Positions 1 through 6,945 of a DNA stretch of 18,219 bases are shown here, one piece after another. The position numbers were made by a program, and so were the translations under genes. Positions within the stretch are counted from its first letter, which is position 1. Every line of letters starts with the position of its first letter. The notes beneath the pieces were generated by a model. It saw only the letters and a program-made list of their open reading frames with translations. It ran no database searches and was not told the origin of the DNA. Origin of the DNA: Methanobacteriota archaeon (GTDB taxonomy: Archaea; Halobacteriota; Methanomicrobia; Methanomicrobiales; Methanomicrobiaceae); assembly GCA_023396365.1 (NCBI GenBank), contig JAEWWL010000005.1:1-18219 (forward strand). Reading direction: 5' to 3'.

Positions 1-19
1 ATAAAAATCTATAATAGAT

Positions 20-27
20 TTAAATAA
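20..27 (+). promoter_or_regulatory. Probable TATA box of aglB
   Basis: TTAAATAA centred about 28 bases before the aglB ATG, the usual archaeal TATA-to-start distance for a near-leaderless mRNA. Called by eye only. Confidence 0.45.
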
Positions 28-51
28 AGATACTATCTTTAGGAATATTGC

Positions 52-2634
52 ATGAATATATCAGAATTTGCCAGATTCAAAAATTATATAGTTCTTGGGC
101 TTTTGGTCGTATTTACAGCTTTTGCCCTTTGGGTCAGGATGATTCCGTCAGAAGGGCTTGTTTTTGATGCAGGCGTAAATCTTCTTGGAAACGATCCGTG
201 GTATAATCTCAGGCAGATAGAGGTTATGGTTTCAACCTCGCTTCAGTACCCCTGGTTTGATCCTATGACCTATTATCCTTACGGGACAGACAACTTCTGG
301 GGACCATTATACCCAATGATTGGTGCTATAATGTGCCTGATTGCCGGTGCATCATCAAGACCTGACATTATGTATGTCTCATCATGTCTTCCGGCACTAA
401 TGGGTGGACTGATGGTGCCTCTTATGTATCTTGTCGGTGAGAAGGTTTCTGACTGGAAGACCGGTATTGCAACTGCTCTTTTCACTGCCGTTGTTGCAGG
501 CCAGTATGTATACCGCTCACTCTTTGGTTTTGTTGATCATCACATTGCTGAAGTCTTGTTTGGAGCACTCTTCTGCTTTTTCTATCTTTATTATCTCGTA
601 TACATAAGAGAGAATCCTGTTGACTTCAAATCGCCTGACTCCCTGAAAATCCCTGCGTTAATTGCAGTAATTTGTGGAATTTCATATGTGCTTGGTCTTG
701 CGAATATGCCAACAATGATCCTTTTTGCGCTTATTGCATCTGTTTATACAGGTCTTCAGTTTATATGGGACAGGCTGAAGGGCAAATCAACAGAATATCT
801 TGTTCTGTTAAATGCCGTTGTATTTACAGTTGCAATTATCGGCTTTTTGATAATAGGAATCCACCATTCCGGCATGAGTATGTCAAGATATTCATTAGGG
901 CATATTGTTGCATATCTTGCAATAATAATAGCAACATTTGTGCTTTATGGAATTGAGAAATTGATGAAGGAGAAGTCTTTTCCATATTACCTGGGGGCAC
1001 TTGCAGGTCTTGTTATGGCAGGCATTGTCTTTACAATGATTTTTATCCCTGAATTTTTCTCATTTTTTATTTCAGGATTAGGCTCATTTTTTGGCTACTC
1101 CACAACACTTACAACAATTCAGGAGGCAAAACACTGGGAGTTTGAAGGAGCCTGGTCTGCCTTTAACTATGGCCTAATTCTTCTTGCACTTGGATTTATT
1201 GTCAGTGCATGGAAATTTATGAAAGAATCGCGCCAGACGTATCTTTTTATAATTGTATGGTCACTTGTAACCCTTTATTCAACAACAATTCAGGTAAGAT
1301 ATGAGTATTACCTTGCTGCAAACGTCGCTCTTCTTGGCGGAGTCTTCGCTGCATGGGCGGTTGAATACGGAATTAAAGATATTATGGTTTTTTTCGGAGT
1401 AAATTCCGGGCAGAAAAAATCTGAACCTCCAAAAGATATTGCAGAATCTGAAAAGAAAGGTAAAAAACCTGAAAAAAACCAGAAAGCTCCGTTGCCAAAG
1501 AAAGCAGACGGCTTAAAAGCCGTTATTGCTGTTCTGGCAATTGTTCTCGGATGTTTTTTTGTCTACACCTCCGCAGGCATGGATATTGCAACCGCAAATG
1601 CCATGAGATACAGCGGCATGACGCCTGACTGGCATGAATCTCTTGAGTGGATGGGTGAAAATACGCCAAAGACAGGAATAGACTATTACAAAATATATAA
1701 CCGCGGTACATATGAAAACCCCGAAGAAGCCTATGGCGTTATGACATGGTGGGACTATGGCCACTGGATAACTTTTGTTGCAGAAAGACCCCCAAATTCA
1801 AATCCTTTCCAGGAGGGTGTTGCAGGCCCGGACGGCTCTGCGGCATATTTCATGCACCAGAATGAGGAGGATTCAAATGTTATTCTTGACAATCTTGACA
1901 CCCGTTATGTGATAACTGATGTTGAGATGGACACTTCAAAATTCTGGGCTATGGCAACCTGGTATAATACAACGCTTCAGCAGTTCTACTACATGACATC
2001 ACTTGCCATGATGACAGAAGACGGACAGTTCACAACTGCCACGCTTTACAATGAGAATTACTATGAAACAATGATATCAAGGCTTCACAACTTTGACGGT
2101 TCAATGGCAAAACCCGGGACAGTTATGTATATTGAGTGTGTTGAAGGCTCAAAATACGGGTTCTCGCTTCCGATAATATCCTATTATGAGGCGCTTTCAT
2201 ATTCTGATGCTAAGGCAAAGGCTGATTCATATAATGCAAATGCAAAGGCGGGGACAAGGGCTGTTATTTTAAATACCGATCTCTTCTCGCCATTATCTGA
2301 GATTCCGGCGCTTCAGCACTATCGTTTAATCCATGAGTCCCCGACAAACGTTGTCACGGGCGGAGATCTTCGTTACGTTAAGACATTTGAGTATGTGAAG
2401 GGTGCCCGTATAAAAGGTGACGGAGTAATTGAGCTTTCCCTTGTAACAGATCAGGGAAGAGAATTTACATACACTCAGAGAAGCACTGGCGGTGAATTTG
2501 TCGTTCCTTATTCAACAACCGGTGATAATTACGGCACAAAAGTTCTTGGAGATTATAAAATACAGGGCACAGAGACTACAATTTCGGTAAGCGAGGATGC
2601 AGTCATGAACGGACTTTATGTCAATCAGATATAA
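52..2634 (+). CDS. aglB: AglB, archaeal STT3-type oligosaccharyltransferase
   Basis: Single-subunit oligosaccharyltransferase that transfers a lipid-linked glycan to Asn of N-X-S/T sequons on the outer face of the membrane (S-layer and other surface proteins). The 860-residue protein has a multi-TM N-terminal half and a soluble C-terminal half. Visible STT3 motifs: first acidic motif D48 in GNDPWYNLR; second motif D162-H163-H164; external-loop-5 TIQE at 355-358; sequon-binding WWDYG at 566-570; and a DK motif (D627, K630, M634). A Lys/Glu/Pro-rich stretch at 451-487 precedes the last TM (about 488-506) and would be cytoplasmic. The ATG at 52 follows an AGGA at 41-44 and a TATA-like TTAAATAA at 20-27, so the leader is very short. 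No other agl gene is in the window. Family assignment is secure; glycan donor and targets are unknown. Confidence 0.96.
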   Translation: MNISEFARFKNYIVLGLLVVFTAFALWVRMIPSEGLVFDAGVNLLGNDPWYNLRQIEVMVSTSLQYPWFDPMTYYPYGTDNFWGPLYPMIGAIMCLIAGASSRPDIMYVSSCLPALMGGLMVPLMYLVGEKVSDWKTGIATALFTAVVAGQYVYRSLFGFVDHHIAEVLFGALFCFFYLYYLVYIRENPVDFKSPDSLKIPALIAVICGISYVLGLANMPTMILFALIASVYTGLQFIWDRLKGKSTEYLVLLNAVVFTVAIIGFLIIGIHHSGMSMSRYSLGHIVAYLAIIIATFVLYGIEKLMKEKSFPYYLGALAGLVMAGIVFTMIFIPEFFSFFISGLGSFFGYSTTLTTIQEAKHWEFEGAWSAFNYGLILLALGFIVSAWKFMKESRQTYLFIIVWSLVTLYSTTIQVRYEYYLAANVALLGGVFAAWAVEYGIKDIMVFFGVNSGQKKSEPPKDIAESEKKGKKPEKNQKAPLPKKADGLKAVIAVLAIVLGCFFVYTSAGMDIATANAMRYSGMTPDWHESLEWMGENTPKTGIDYYKIYNRGTYENPEEAYGVMTWWDYGHWITFVAERPPNSNPFQEGVAGPDGSAAYFMHQNEEDSNVILDNLDTRYVITDVEMDTSKFWAMATWYNTTLQQFYYMTSLAMMTEDGQFTTATLYNENYYETMISRLHNFDGSMAKPGTVMYIECVEGSKYGFSLPIISYYEALSYSDAKAKADSYNANAKAGTRAVILNTDLFSPLSEIPALQHYRLIHESPTNVVTGGDLRYVKTFEYVKGARIKGDGVIELSLVTDQGREFTYTQRSTGGEFVVPYSTTGDNYGTKVLGDYKIQGTETTISVSEDAVMNGLYVNQI

Positions 2635-2702
2635 AAAGCAAATATGCAGAAATAAACCCAAAAAAATTTTAATTTTTTTCAGGATGAGAAAAAATTCCTT
2701 TT
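2635..2702. terminator. Convergent A/T-rich terminator region between aglB and the YcaO gene
   Basis: The two genes end tail to tail here. The 68 bases contain A-runs followed by T-runs on both strands (for example AAAAAAATTTTAATTTTTTT around 2660), which fits archaeal oligo-T termination in both directions. No strong hairpin is seen. Confidence 0.55.
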
Positions 2703-3875
2703 CTATTTTTTTCTTCTGGATGAGTCAGTGTATGAGACCTCAAATCCGGGTATTACAACTCTGACAACAGGTATTTTTGTTTTTGAAAGATCATAGACAA
2801 ATACGCTGTCTGTATGCTCTAAAAGATCCTCCAAAACGATCTTTATATCTTCATCAAAATAATCTGTGCTTCTGTCAGGAAGCTGTGAAATCTTAATCTC
2901 TGCTGCTGTTTCTTCAAACCATATTTTGTTTATTCTTTTAAGACGGTCATACCCTGCCTTTTCAACAATAGCTATCCGGCTTTTGTTTTCGCTGTCGCTT
3001 CTGATGTTTCTGCACCTTCTCTGCGCAACTTCGGTTAATGCATGAATAGCGGCAGTTTCAGGGCAGAGGTTTGAACCTGAGCCTGTCACAAGCATCTGTG
3101 GATCTTTTGTTTCTGTGTCATCAGCTGCTGCTGCAACTGTATGAACACCTGTTTTTCCGTCAATGTACCAAAGCCTGATATCTATTCCGTTTTCCTCAAA
3201 TTTTTTGTATAAATCAAAAAGAGGTCCTTGTGTATCTATAACGAGCCTTCTTCCCAGTGAACGGTTCTTTTCTGCACAGCTTAAGGCGTCTTTTTCAATG
3301 ACCTCGTAAATTGCATGCAGAACAGCCTCTTCAATTGTGTTCCCGGCCGCAAGACCATTTGAATCGCTCCTGAAAAGCTGCTGTGCCATACCAAGCGGGT
3401 CGTAAGGGTGAAAGACAGCATTTGCAGGTACATATATTTCATTCTCTCCAAGCAGGTCCCATGCCAAAACCCAGTGGGTTTGTTCGCCTATCTCCATCTC
3501 ACGCGGCAGTATGAGCTCTTTAGGGTCAAGAGCCTGTGTAAGGCCAAGCTGTTCATAGCTTGAAAACTCCATACTCTCTCCGCGGTATTCAGCGCTGTAG
3601 CGCTCAACTGCCCCCATCAATGCGGAGACCTTCGCTTCATCTGAGGAGATTGCCGTTCCTGCTGTCACCTTTGTGCCTCCCCAGGCGGCTTTGGGCCTTA
3701 CCGAACAGTATGCGGGGATGTTAATCCGGTCAATCTCCGTCATCTCAAAAAAATCAGCAACGCCGATATCCTGAATAACAGGTTTAATATTTTCAAGTGT
3801 TTTTTTGGGATCAACTGACCTGTGTGTCCCTTTTTTGTATTCTTTTCTCACTCTTCCGATTTGGATTTTACTCAT
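2703..3875 (-). CDS. YcaO-domain protein, probable McrA-glycine thioamidation enzyme (methanogenesis marker 1 type)
   Basis: YcaO proteins use ATP to activate a backbone amide. In methanogens the conserved member works with TfuA to turn a glycine of methyl-coenzyme M reductase McrA into thioglycine. YcaO signatures seen (numbered from the start chosen here): AVERYSAEYRGE near 89-100, SNGLAAGNTIEEA near 172-184, a Glu-rich IYEVIEKDA at 189-197 typical of the ATP/Mg site, and a late ALTEVAQRR segment. The C-terminus carries VVIPGFEV, like the PG.E ending of the methanogen family. An upstream in-frame ATG at 3917 lies in the predicted TATA element, so ATG 3875 (MSKIQIG, 390 aa) is preferred; it sits 29 bases from the TATA centre and is probably near-leaderless. 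No tfuA gene is present in the window. Family is confident; the McrA role is inferred from family knowledge. Confidence 0.85.
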   Translation of the reverse strand: MSKIQIGRVRKEYKKGTHRSVDPKKTLENIKPVIQDIGVADFFEMTEIDRINIPAYCSVRPKAAWGGTKVTAGTAISSDEAKVSALMGAVERYSAEYRGESMEFSSYEQLGLTQALDPKELILPREMEIGEQTHWVLAWDLLGENEIYVPANAVFHPYDPLGMAQQLFRSDSNGLAAGNTIEEAVLHAIYEVIEKDALSCAEKNRSLGRRLVIDTQGPLFDLYKKFEENGIDIRLWYIDGKTGVHTVAAAADDTETKDPQMLVTGSGSNLCPETAAIHALTEVAQRRCRNIRSDSENKSRIAIVEKAGYDRLKRINKIWFEETAAEIKISQLPDRSTDYFDEDIKIVLEDLLEHTDSVFVYDLSKTKIPVVRVVIPGFEVSYTDSSRRKK

Positions 3876-3898
3876 TGCAGAATTTTTAGATGCCCAAT

Positions 3899-3910
3899 GT
3901 TTATATTTTA
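3899..3910. promoter_or_regulatory. Shared TATA element of a divergent promoter (YcaO gene / DUF2098 gene)
   Basis: The plus strand reads TGTTTATATTTTA and the minus strand TAAAATATAAACA, so the same bases give a TATA-like box in both directions. Its centre (about 3904) is 29 bases from the plus-strand ATG at 3933 and 29 bases from the preferred minus-strand ATG at 3875. No other good TATA box lies between the two start codons. Confidence 0.6.
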
Positions 3911-3932
3911 GCCGCACACTAAAGTATTCGGT

Positions 3933-4217
3933 ATGCAGGATAATGAGATATCTGAGGGTGTCATCGTCAGATACCCGCGAACGGGAACGACAGGAAAGAT
4001 CGTTGGGGTTTCAGAGTCCGGCGGCTTTACTTTTGCAAAGCTTGACTCAACAGGTCTTTTATACAGGGCTGATATGCTTATTCCTGCCGAGTCTGTAAAG
4101 CAAAAAAAGGAAAAGGGAGAGTCATTTGATATTGACAGGCTTAAGAGGGCAGAGGACTTAAGCTCTGATGATATTGCTGATGCCTTCGATGATGTCACCG
4201 GCGTGGGCGCCGGATAA
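3933..4217 (+). CDS. DUF2098-like small protein of methanogens, function unknown
   Basis: A 94-residue soluble protein. The N-terminal part reads like a small beta-barrel or SH3-like fold: VRYPRTGTTGKIVGV at about 10-24, then FAKLDSTGLLYRADML at about 33-48. This matches my recollection of the archaeal DUF2098 family (PF09871). The C-terminal third is charged (KQKKEKGESFDIDRLKR, then a Ser/Asp/Ala-rich tail). It is transcribed away from the YcaO gene from a shared promoter, and the start codon is at or a few bases after the predicted transcription start. The divergent pairing gives a weak hint of co-expression with YcaO but no function. Family call is moderately sure and rests on memory of the consensus. 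Confidence 0.75.
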   Translation: MQDNEISEGVIVRYPRTGTTGKIVGVSESGGFTFAKLDSTGLLYRADMLIPAESVKQKKEKGESFDIDRLKRAEDLSSDDIADAFDDVTGVGAG

Positions 4218-4230
4218 TTTTCTTTTTTTT
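4218..4230 (+). terminator. T-rich terminator after the DUF2098 gene
   Basis: Immediately after the TAA stop the plus strand reads TTTTCTTTTTTTT, a typical archaeal oligo-T terminator without a hairpin. Confidence 0.55.
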
Positions 4231-4545
4231 AAAAGTGTTTATCATCCTTTAATCCAAAAACAGGTGGCAGGAGCATGATTATGTCTTCTAATGCAGAAAA
4301 TATATCCTTTACTGCTGCAGCCAATAATTTATGGTGCCAACTATTTGTGGTATTAATAAATTATGATGAATATGCACCCGGAACTTCTGGTTCCTGCTTT
4401 TTGTTTTGTAATTTTGCCGGCAATTTTTCCGGGTTGTCTTAACCTCTATAAGAAGGGCAGTAATATGTCCTGGCAAAAAAATAACCGGATATTTATCAGA
4501 ATGCAAAAAAATCAGATATTGTTTAATGAAAAATAGTAATTTTTT
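4231..4545. other. Gene-poor convergent region with a candidate structured transcript
   Basis: There is no confident gene in this 315-base stretch between the DUF2098 gene and nikR, which point towards each other. On the plus strand I see a TATA-like GTGTTTATCAT at 4236-4246, then AGGAG at 4269-4273 with ATGs at 4275 and 4281 (a 55- or 53-codon ORF to 4442, rich in Cys, Phe and Asn and not convincing). Next is a long hairpin at 4324-4364, then a second hairpin at 4380-4394 followed by T-runs at 4398-4408. These could bound a transcript of about 140 nt. Two copies of GCAAAAAAAT near 4473 and 4502 give T-runs on the minus strand and could terminate nikR. A 65-codon minus-strand ORF here shows no recognisable features. 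Confidence 0.4.
4324..4364 (+). ncRNA. Candidate structured RNA hairpin
   Basis: Arms ATAATTTAT (4324-4332) and ATAAATTAT (4356-4364) are perfectly complementary (9 bp). Inside, TGCCA (4335-4339) pairs with TGGTA (4348-4352) with one G-U, leaving an internal loop and an 8-nt apical loop. It is followed by a GGAAC/GTTCC hairpin (4380-4394) and T-runs that could end the RNA. This is seen in sequence only; no known RNA family is recognised. Confidence 0.3.
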
Positions 4546-4977
4546 TTAGTGCTGGTGTTCTTCAACAGGTATTGTTGTAAGCTTTACTGACTCAACTCCT
4601 TTCTGAGCCATTAAAGTCTCTGCAATCTTTTTAATATCTCCTGCATCACCGCGTACCAGAATAACTTCAAGGCATTTTTCATGATTTACATGTGAGTGAA
4701 GGGATGACTGTATAATGTGCATGTGCTCATGCTGAATGTCTGTGAGTGTCTGCAAAAGACCGCGGTGCTCGTGATCATAAACCATTGTGATAACGCCCTG
4801 TCTTTCACCTTTGACATCTGACATCCACTGATAATATGTGATATAGCTTCTGATTGCATCACGGATACCCTCTGAACGTGATGAGTAGCCGCGGTAATTT
4901 AAGATATCATCAAATTTGTCCAGCAGGTTTTTTGGAAGTGAGATTCCAATTCTTGAAAGGTCTGATTCATGTACCAT
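4546..4977 (-). CDS. nikR: NikR, nickel-responsive transcriptional regulator
   Basis: A 143-residue tetrameric-type regulator that binds DNA when loaded with Ni(II), normally repressing nickel uptake. The N-terminal ribbon-helix-helix domain is at about 7-48 (RIGISLPKNLLDKFD then SRSEGIRDAIRSYI). The C-terminal ACT-like metal domain contains the high-affinity nickel ligands: H83, H94 and H96 in LHSHVNH, and C102, equivalent to H76/H87/H89/C95 of E. coli NikR. The tail is His-rich (EEHQH). It stands alone in the minus direction with its own promoter at about 5031-5038 and a palindrome across the predicted start site, which suggests autoregulation. No nickel transporter is in the window. Nickel control makes sense for a methanogen, which needs Ni for F430 and hydrogenases. 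Confidence 0.95.
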   Translation of the reverse strand: MVHESDLSRIGISLPKNLLDKFDDILNYRGYSSRSEGIRDAIRSYITYYQWMSDVKGERQGVITMVYDHEHRGLLQTLTDIQHEHMHIIQSSLHSHVNHEKCLEVILVRGDAGDIKKIAETLMAQKGVESVKLTTIPVEEHQH

Positions 4978-5005
4978 TTTATAATCACCGGATATGCCAG
5001 ATTAT

Positions 5006-5024
5006 TGACAGAACATTTCTGTCA
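5006..5024. promoter_or_regulatory. Candidate operator (perfect palindrome) in the nikR promoter
   Basis: TGACAGAACATTTCTGTCA is two perfect 8-bp arms around a 3-bp centre. It lies between the nikR TATA-like box (5031-5038) and the start codon (4977) and covers the predicted transcription start near 5008, an ideal position for a repressor. NikR is the obvious candidate ligand, but the sequence differs from the E. coli GTATGA-N16-TCATAC operator, so this is inference. Confidence 0.6.
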
Positions 5025-5030
5025 GGATTA

Positions 5031-5038
5031 TTTATATT
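5031..5038 (-). promoter_or_regulatory. Probable TATA box of nikR
   Basis: On the minus strand the sequence reads AAAAATATAAATAATCC. Its centre at about 5034 predicts a transcript start near 5008 and a leader of about 30 nt. Confidence 0.5.
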
Positions 5039-5040
5039 TT

Positions 5041-5288
5041 TACTTTTTATGTTATGCACTATATTTGTTTCTTACTTGTTGTGTGAAATTATGACTGCAT
5101 AAATCAGAAATGCCAGTCGGTGCAGGGGTAAGAAGAGCCTGCAAAAGATATAGTTAAGTTATGATGCCAAAGTTTATTGATTTCACGGTCGAAATTATAT
5201 GATATAGAACACTTGCATTTTTGTACTGTTTTTTCTCTGTTTTGGCTATCACAGAGCAGGTATAAGTAGTGTTGACATATATTTATAA
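5041..5288. other. Upstream region of the aIF2-gamma operon, no gene seen
   Basis: Together with the nikR promoter this forms a 327-base gap. I see no supportable gene. Contents: a hairpin with arms TGCAGG (5121-5126) and CCTGCA (5138-5143), and several TATA-like stretches (AAATTATATGATATAG near 5192-5207, GTATAAGTA near 5260, TATATTTATA near 5278). The box near 5195 would give a leader of about 80 nt that ends in the strong Shine-Dalgarno before 5305; the two later boxes are too close to the start codon. An 85-codon minus-strand ORF overlapping the next gene looks spurious. Confidence 0.4.
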
Positions 5289-5294
5289 GGAGGT
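5288..5294 (+). promoter_or_regulatory. Ribosome binding site fixing the GTG start of aIF2-gamma
   Basis: AGGAGGT is complementary to the archaeal 16S 3' end and lies about 10 bases before GTG 5305, which supports that non-ATG start. Confidence 0.7.
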
Positions 5295-5304
5295 TTGAAA
5301 AGCA

Positions 5305-6540
5305 GTGAGCAGCGAATTTATCCCCGATGTTAATATTGGTCTTGTCGGTCATGTAGATCATGGTAAGACCACACTTGTTTCAGGAATTACAGGTCAGTGG
5401 ACAGACAGGCACAGCGAAGAGATAAAACGCGGGATATCCATACGCCTTGGGTATGCCGATGCAACAATGTACAAATGCCCTGAATGCGATGGTCCTGAGG
5501 CATATTCGACATCAGAGGTCTGTCAGAAATGCGGCGGAAAATGTGAACCGCACAGGACAATTTCATTTGTGGATGCACCGGGTCATGAGACACTTATGGC
5601 AACAATGCTTTCAGGCTCAGCACTTATGGACGGTGCTATGCTTGTTATTGCGGCAAATGAAAAATGTCCGCAGCCGCAGACTAAAGAGCACTTAATGGCT
5701 CTTGAGCTTGTCGGAATTAAAAATATCATAATAGTCCAGAACAAGATTGATGTTGTTTCACAGGAACAGGCACTTGCTCACTATAAACAGATAAAGAAGT
5801 TCGTCAAGGGAACTATTGCAGAGAATGCACCTGTTATCCCTGTTTCCGCCCAGAAAGGCATCAATATCGGGGTGCTGCTTGCAGCTATAGATGAATATAT
5901 TCCTTCTCCCAAACGCAGTCCGGATGACGATCCGATTATGCTTGTTGCAAGATCTTTTGACATCAACAGGCCGGGATGCAGCTGGCGTGATGTTAAGGGA
6001 GGAGTTATTGGCGGTTCACTCACACAGGGAATAATCCGTGAGGGTGATGATATTGAAATCCGCCCGGGAAGAAAAGTCGAGGCTGAGAACCAGATCCACT
6101 GGGAGCCGATAATGACTAAAGTGACCACAATAAACGCAGGAAGCAGAAAAATTCTTGAGGCGACACCCGGCGGACTTATGGGAATAGGAACAAAGCTTGA
6201 TCCGGCAATTACCAAAAGTGATGCGCTTGCAGGTCAGGTTGCAGGCCACCCCGGAAAGCTTCCTCCGGTCTGGAACCGTCTGGCATTTAAAGTATCTCTT
6301 ATGGAGAGGATTGTAGGTTCGGATGACGAATTTACAATCGAACCCTTAAGACATAAAGAGCCACTGATGCTTTCAGTTGGAACAGCTGTCACTGTGGGTG
6401 TTGTTGTAAGCACTAAAAAGGATGTTGTTGAAGTTGTGCTTAAAAGAGCTGTGTGTGTTGCAGTAGGCTCACGCATTGCAATCAGCAGGCAGGTCGGCGG
6501 ACGCTGGCGCCTTATCGGGATGGGAACTCTGGTAGAGTGA
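5305..6540 (+). CDS. eif2g: Translation initiation factor aIF2 subunit gamma
   Basis: GTPase subunit that carries initiator Met-tRNA to the small ribosomal subunit. The 411 residues match the family length. G1 is GHVDHGKTT (15-23); a zinc knuckle has C58, C61, C73 and C76; G3 is DAPGHE (90-95); G4 is NKID (146-149); G5 is SAQ (181-183). Two beta-barrel domains follow. The start is GTG at 5305, preceded by AAGGAGGT at 5288-5294 with about 10 bases of spacing; no ATG is available before the P-loop. It is first in a tight operon with the PIN protein, rpoE', spt4 and the dephospho-CoA kinase, and its TGA stop overlaps the next GTG start. Confidence 0.98.
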   Translation: MSSEFIPDVNIGLVGHVDHGKTTLVSGITGQWTDRHSEEIKRGISIRLGYADATMYKCPECDGPEAYSTSEVCQKCGGKCEPHRTISFVDAPGHETLMATMLSGSALMDGAMLVIAANEKCPQPQTKEHLMALELVGIKNIIIVQNKIDVVSQEQALAHYKQIKKFVKGTIAENAPVIPVSAQKGINIGVLLAAIDEYIPSPKRSPDDDPIMLVARSFDINRPGCSWRDVKGGVIGGSLTQGIIREGDDIEIRPGRKVEAENQIHWEPIMTKVTTINAGSRKILEATPGGLMGIGTKLDPAITKSDALAGQVAGHPGKLPPVWNRLAFKVSLMERIVGSDDEFTIEPLRHKEPLMLSVGTAVTVGVVVSTKKDVVEVVLKRAVCVAVGSRIAISRQVGGRWRLIGMGTLVE

Positions 6541-6917
6541 AGGTTCTTTTTGATGCCAATGCACTGATGATTCCCGGGCAGTTCGGAGTTGATATTTTCT
6601 CTGAAACAGAAGCCCTGATAGGCTCTTTTGAGCCGGTTACCCTTGAGGGTGTCATATCAGAGCTTGAAGGTCTTTCGCACGGGCGGGGGCGCGATGCCTC
6701 TGCGGCCCGTGTTGGTCTCTCACTCTCAAAGAGGTGCATTGTGCTCAAAAATCCCGCAGACAATATTCCTGTCGATGATATGATAGTAAAATATGCAGAT
6801 GAGACGGACTGCATTGTTATGACAAATGACAGGGGGCTTAAAAATAAGCTTCTTGACTTTCATATTGATGTAATAGTACTTAGAAATCAGAAAACTCTTG
6901 AGATAATAAAAGGTTAA
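6537..6917 (+). CDS. PIN-domain protein, archaeal Fcf1/Utp24-like (COG1412 type) putative nuclease
   Basis: A single PIN domain of 126 residues. The four acidic active-site positions are visible: D6 in VLFDANAL, E42 in ISELEGLS, D81 in PVDDMIVKYA and D98 in MTNDRGLK. The family resembles eukaryotic Fcf1, which cuts pre-rRNA; the archaeal role in RNA processing is inferred. The start chosen is GTG 6537, which overlaps the aIF2-gamma stop (GTGA). An in-frame ATG at 6453 would add 28 residues that are only the out-of-phase end of the upstream gene. The gene lies between aIF2-gamma and rpoE', the common archaeal arrangement. It has no antitoxin partner, so a VapC toxin role is unlikely. Confidence 0.88.
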   Translation: MKVLFDANALMIPGQFGVDIFSETEALIGSFEPVTLEGVISELEGLSHGRGRDASAARVGLSLSKRCIVLKNPADNIPVDDMIVKYADETDCIVMTNDRGLKNKLLDFHIDVIVLRNQKTLEIIKG

Positions 6918-6945
6918 AATCAGGCAGAAAAAGGTGAATTAAAGC

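Noticed and set aside
3876..3917. Longer start of the YcaO protein (ATG 3917)
   Set aside because: This ATG lies in and before the predicted TATA element, so it should not be in the mRNA; the added 14 residues do not look like the family's N-terminus.
4309..4506. 65-codon minus-strand ORF between the DUF2098 gene and nikR
   Set aside because: Composition is not protein-like, there is no ribosome site or promoter at a suitable distance, and it overlaps the candidate structured RNA and terminators.
6453..6536. ATG 6453 as start of the PIN protein
   Set aside because: The added residues are the 3' end of aIF2-gamma read in another phase; GTG 6537 begins directly at the conserved VKVLFDAN.
6537..6917. 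PIN protein as a VapC toxin of a toxin-antitoxin pair
   Set aside because: No antitoxin gene is adjacent; the gene sits in the conserved aIF2-gamma/rpoE' cluster and resembles the Fcf1-like group.
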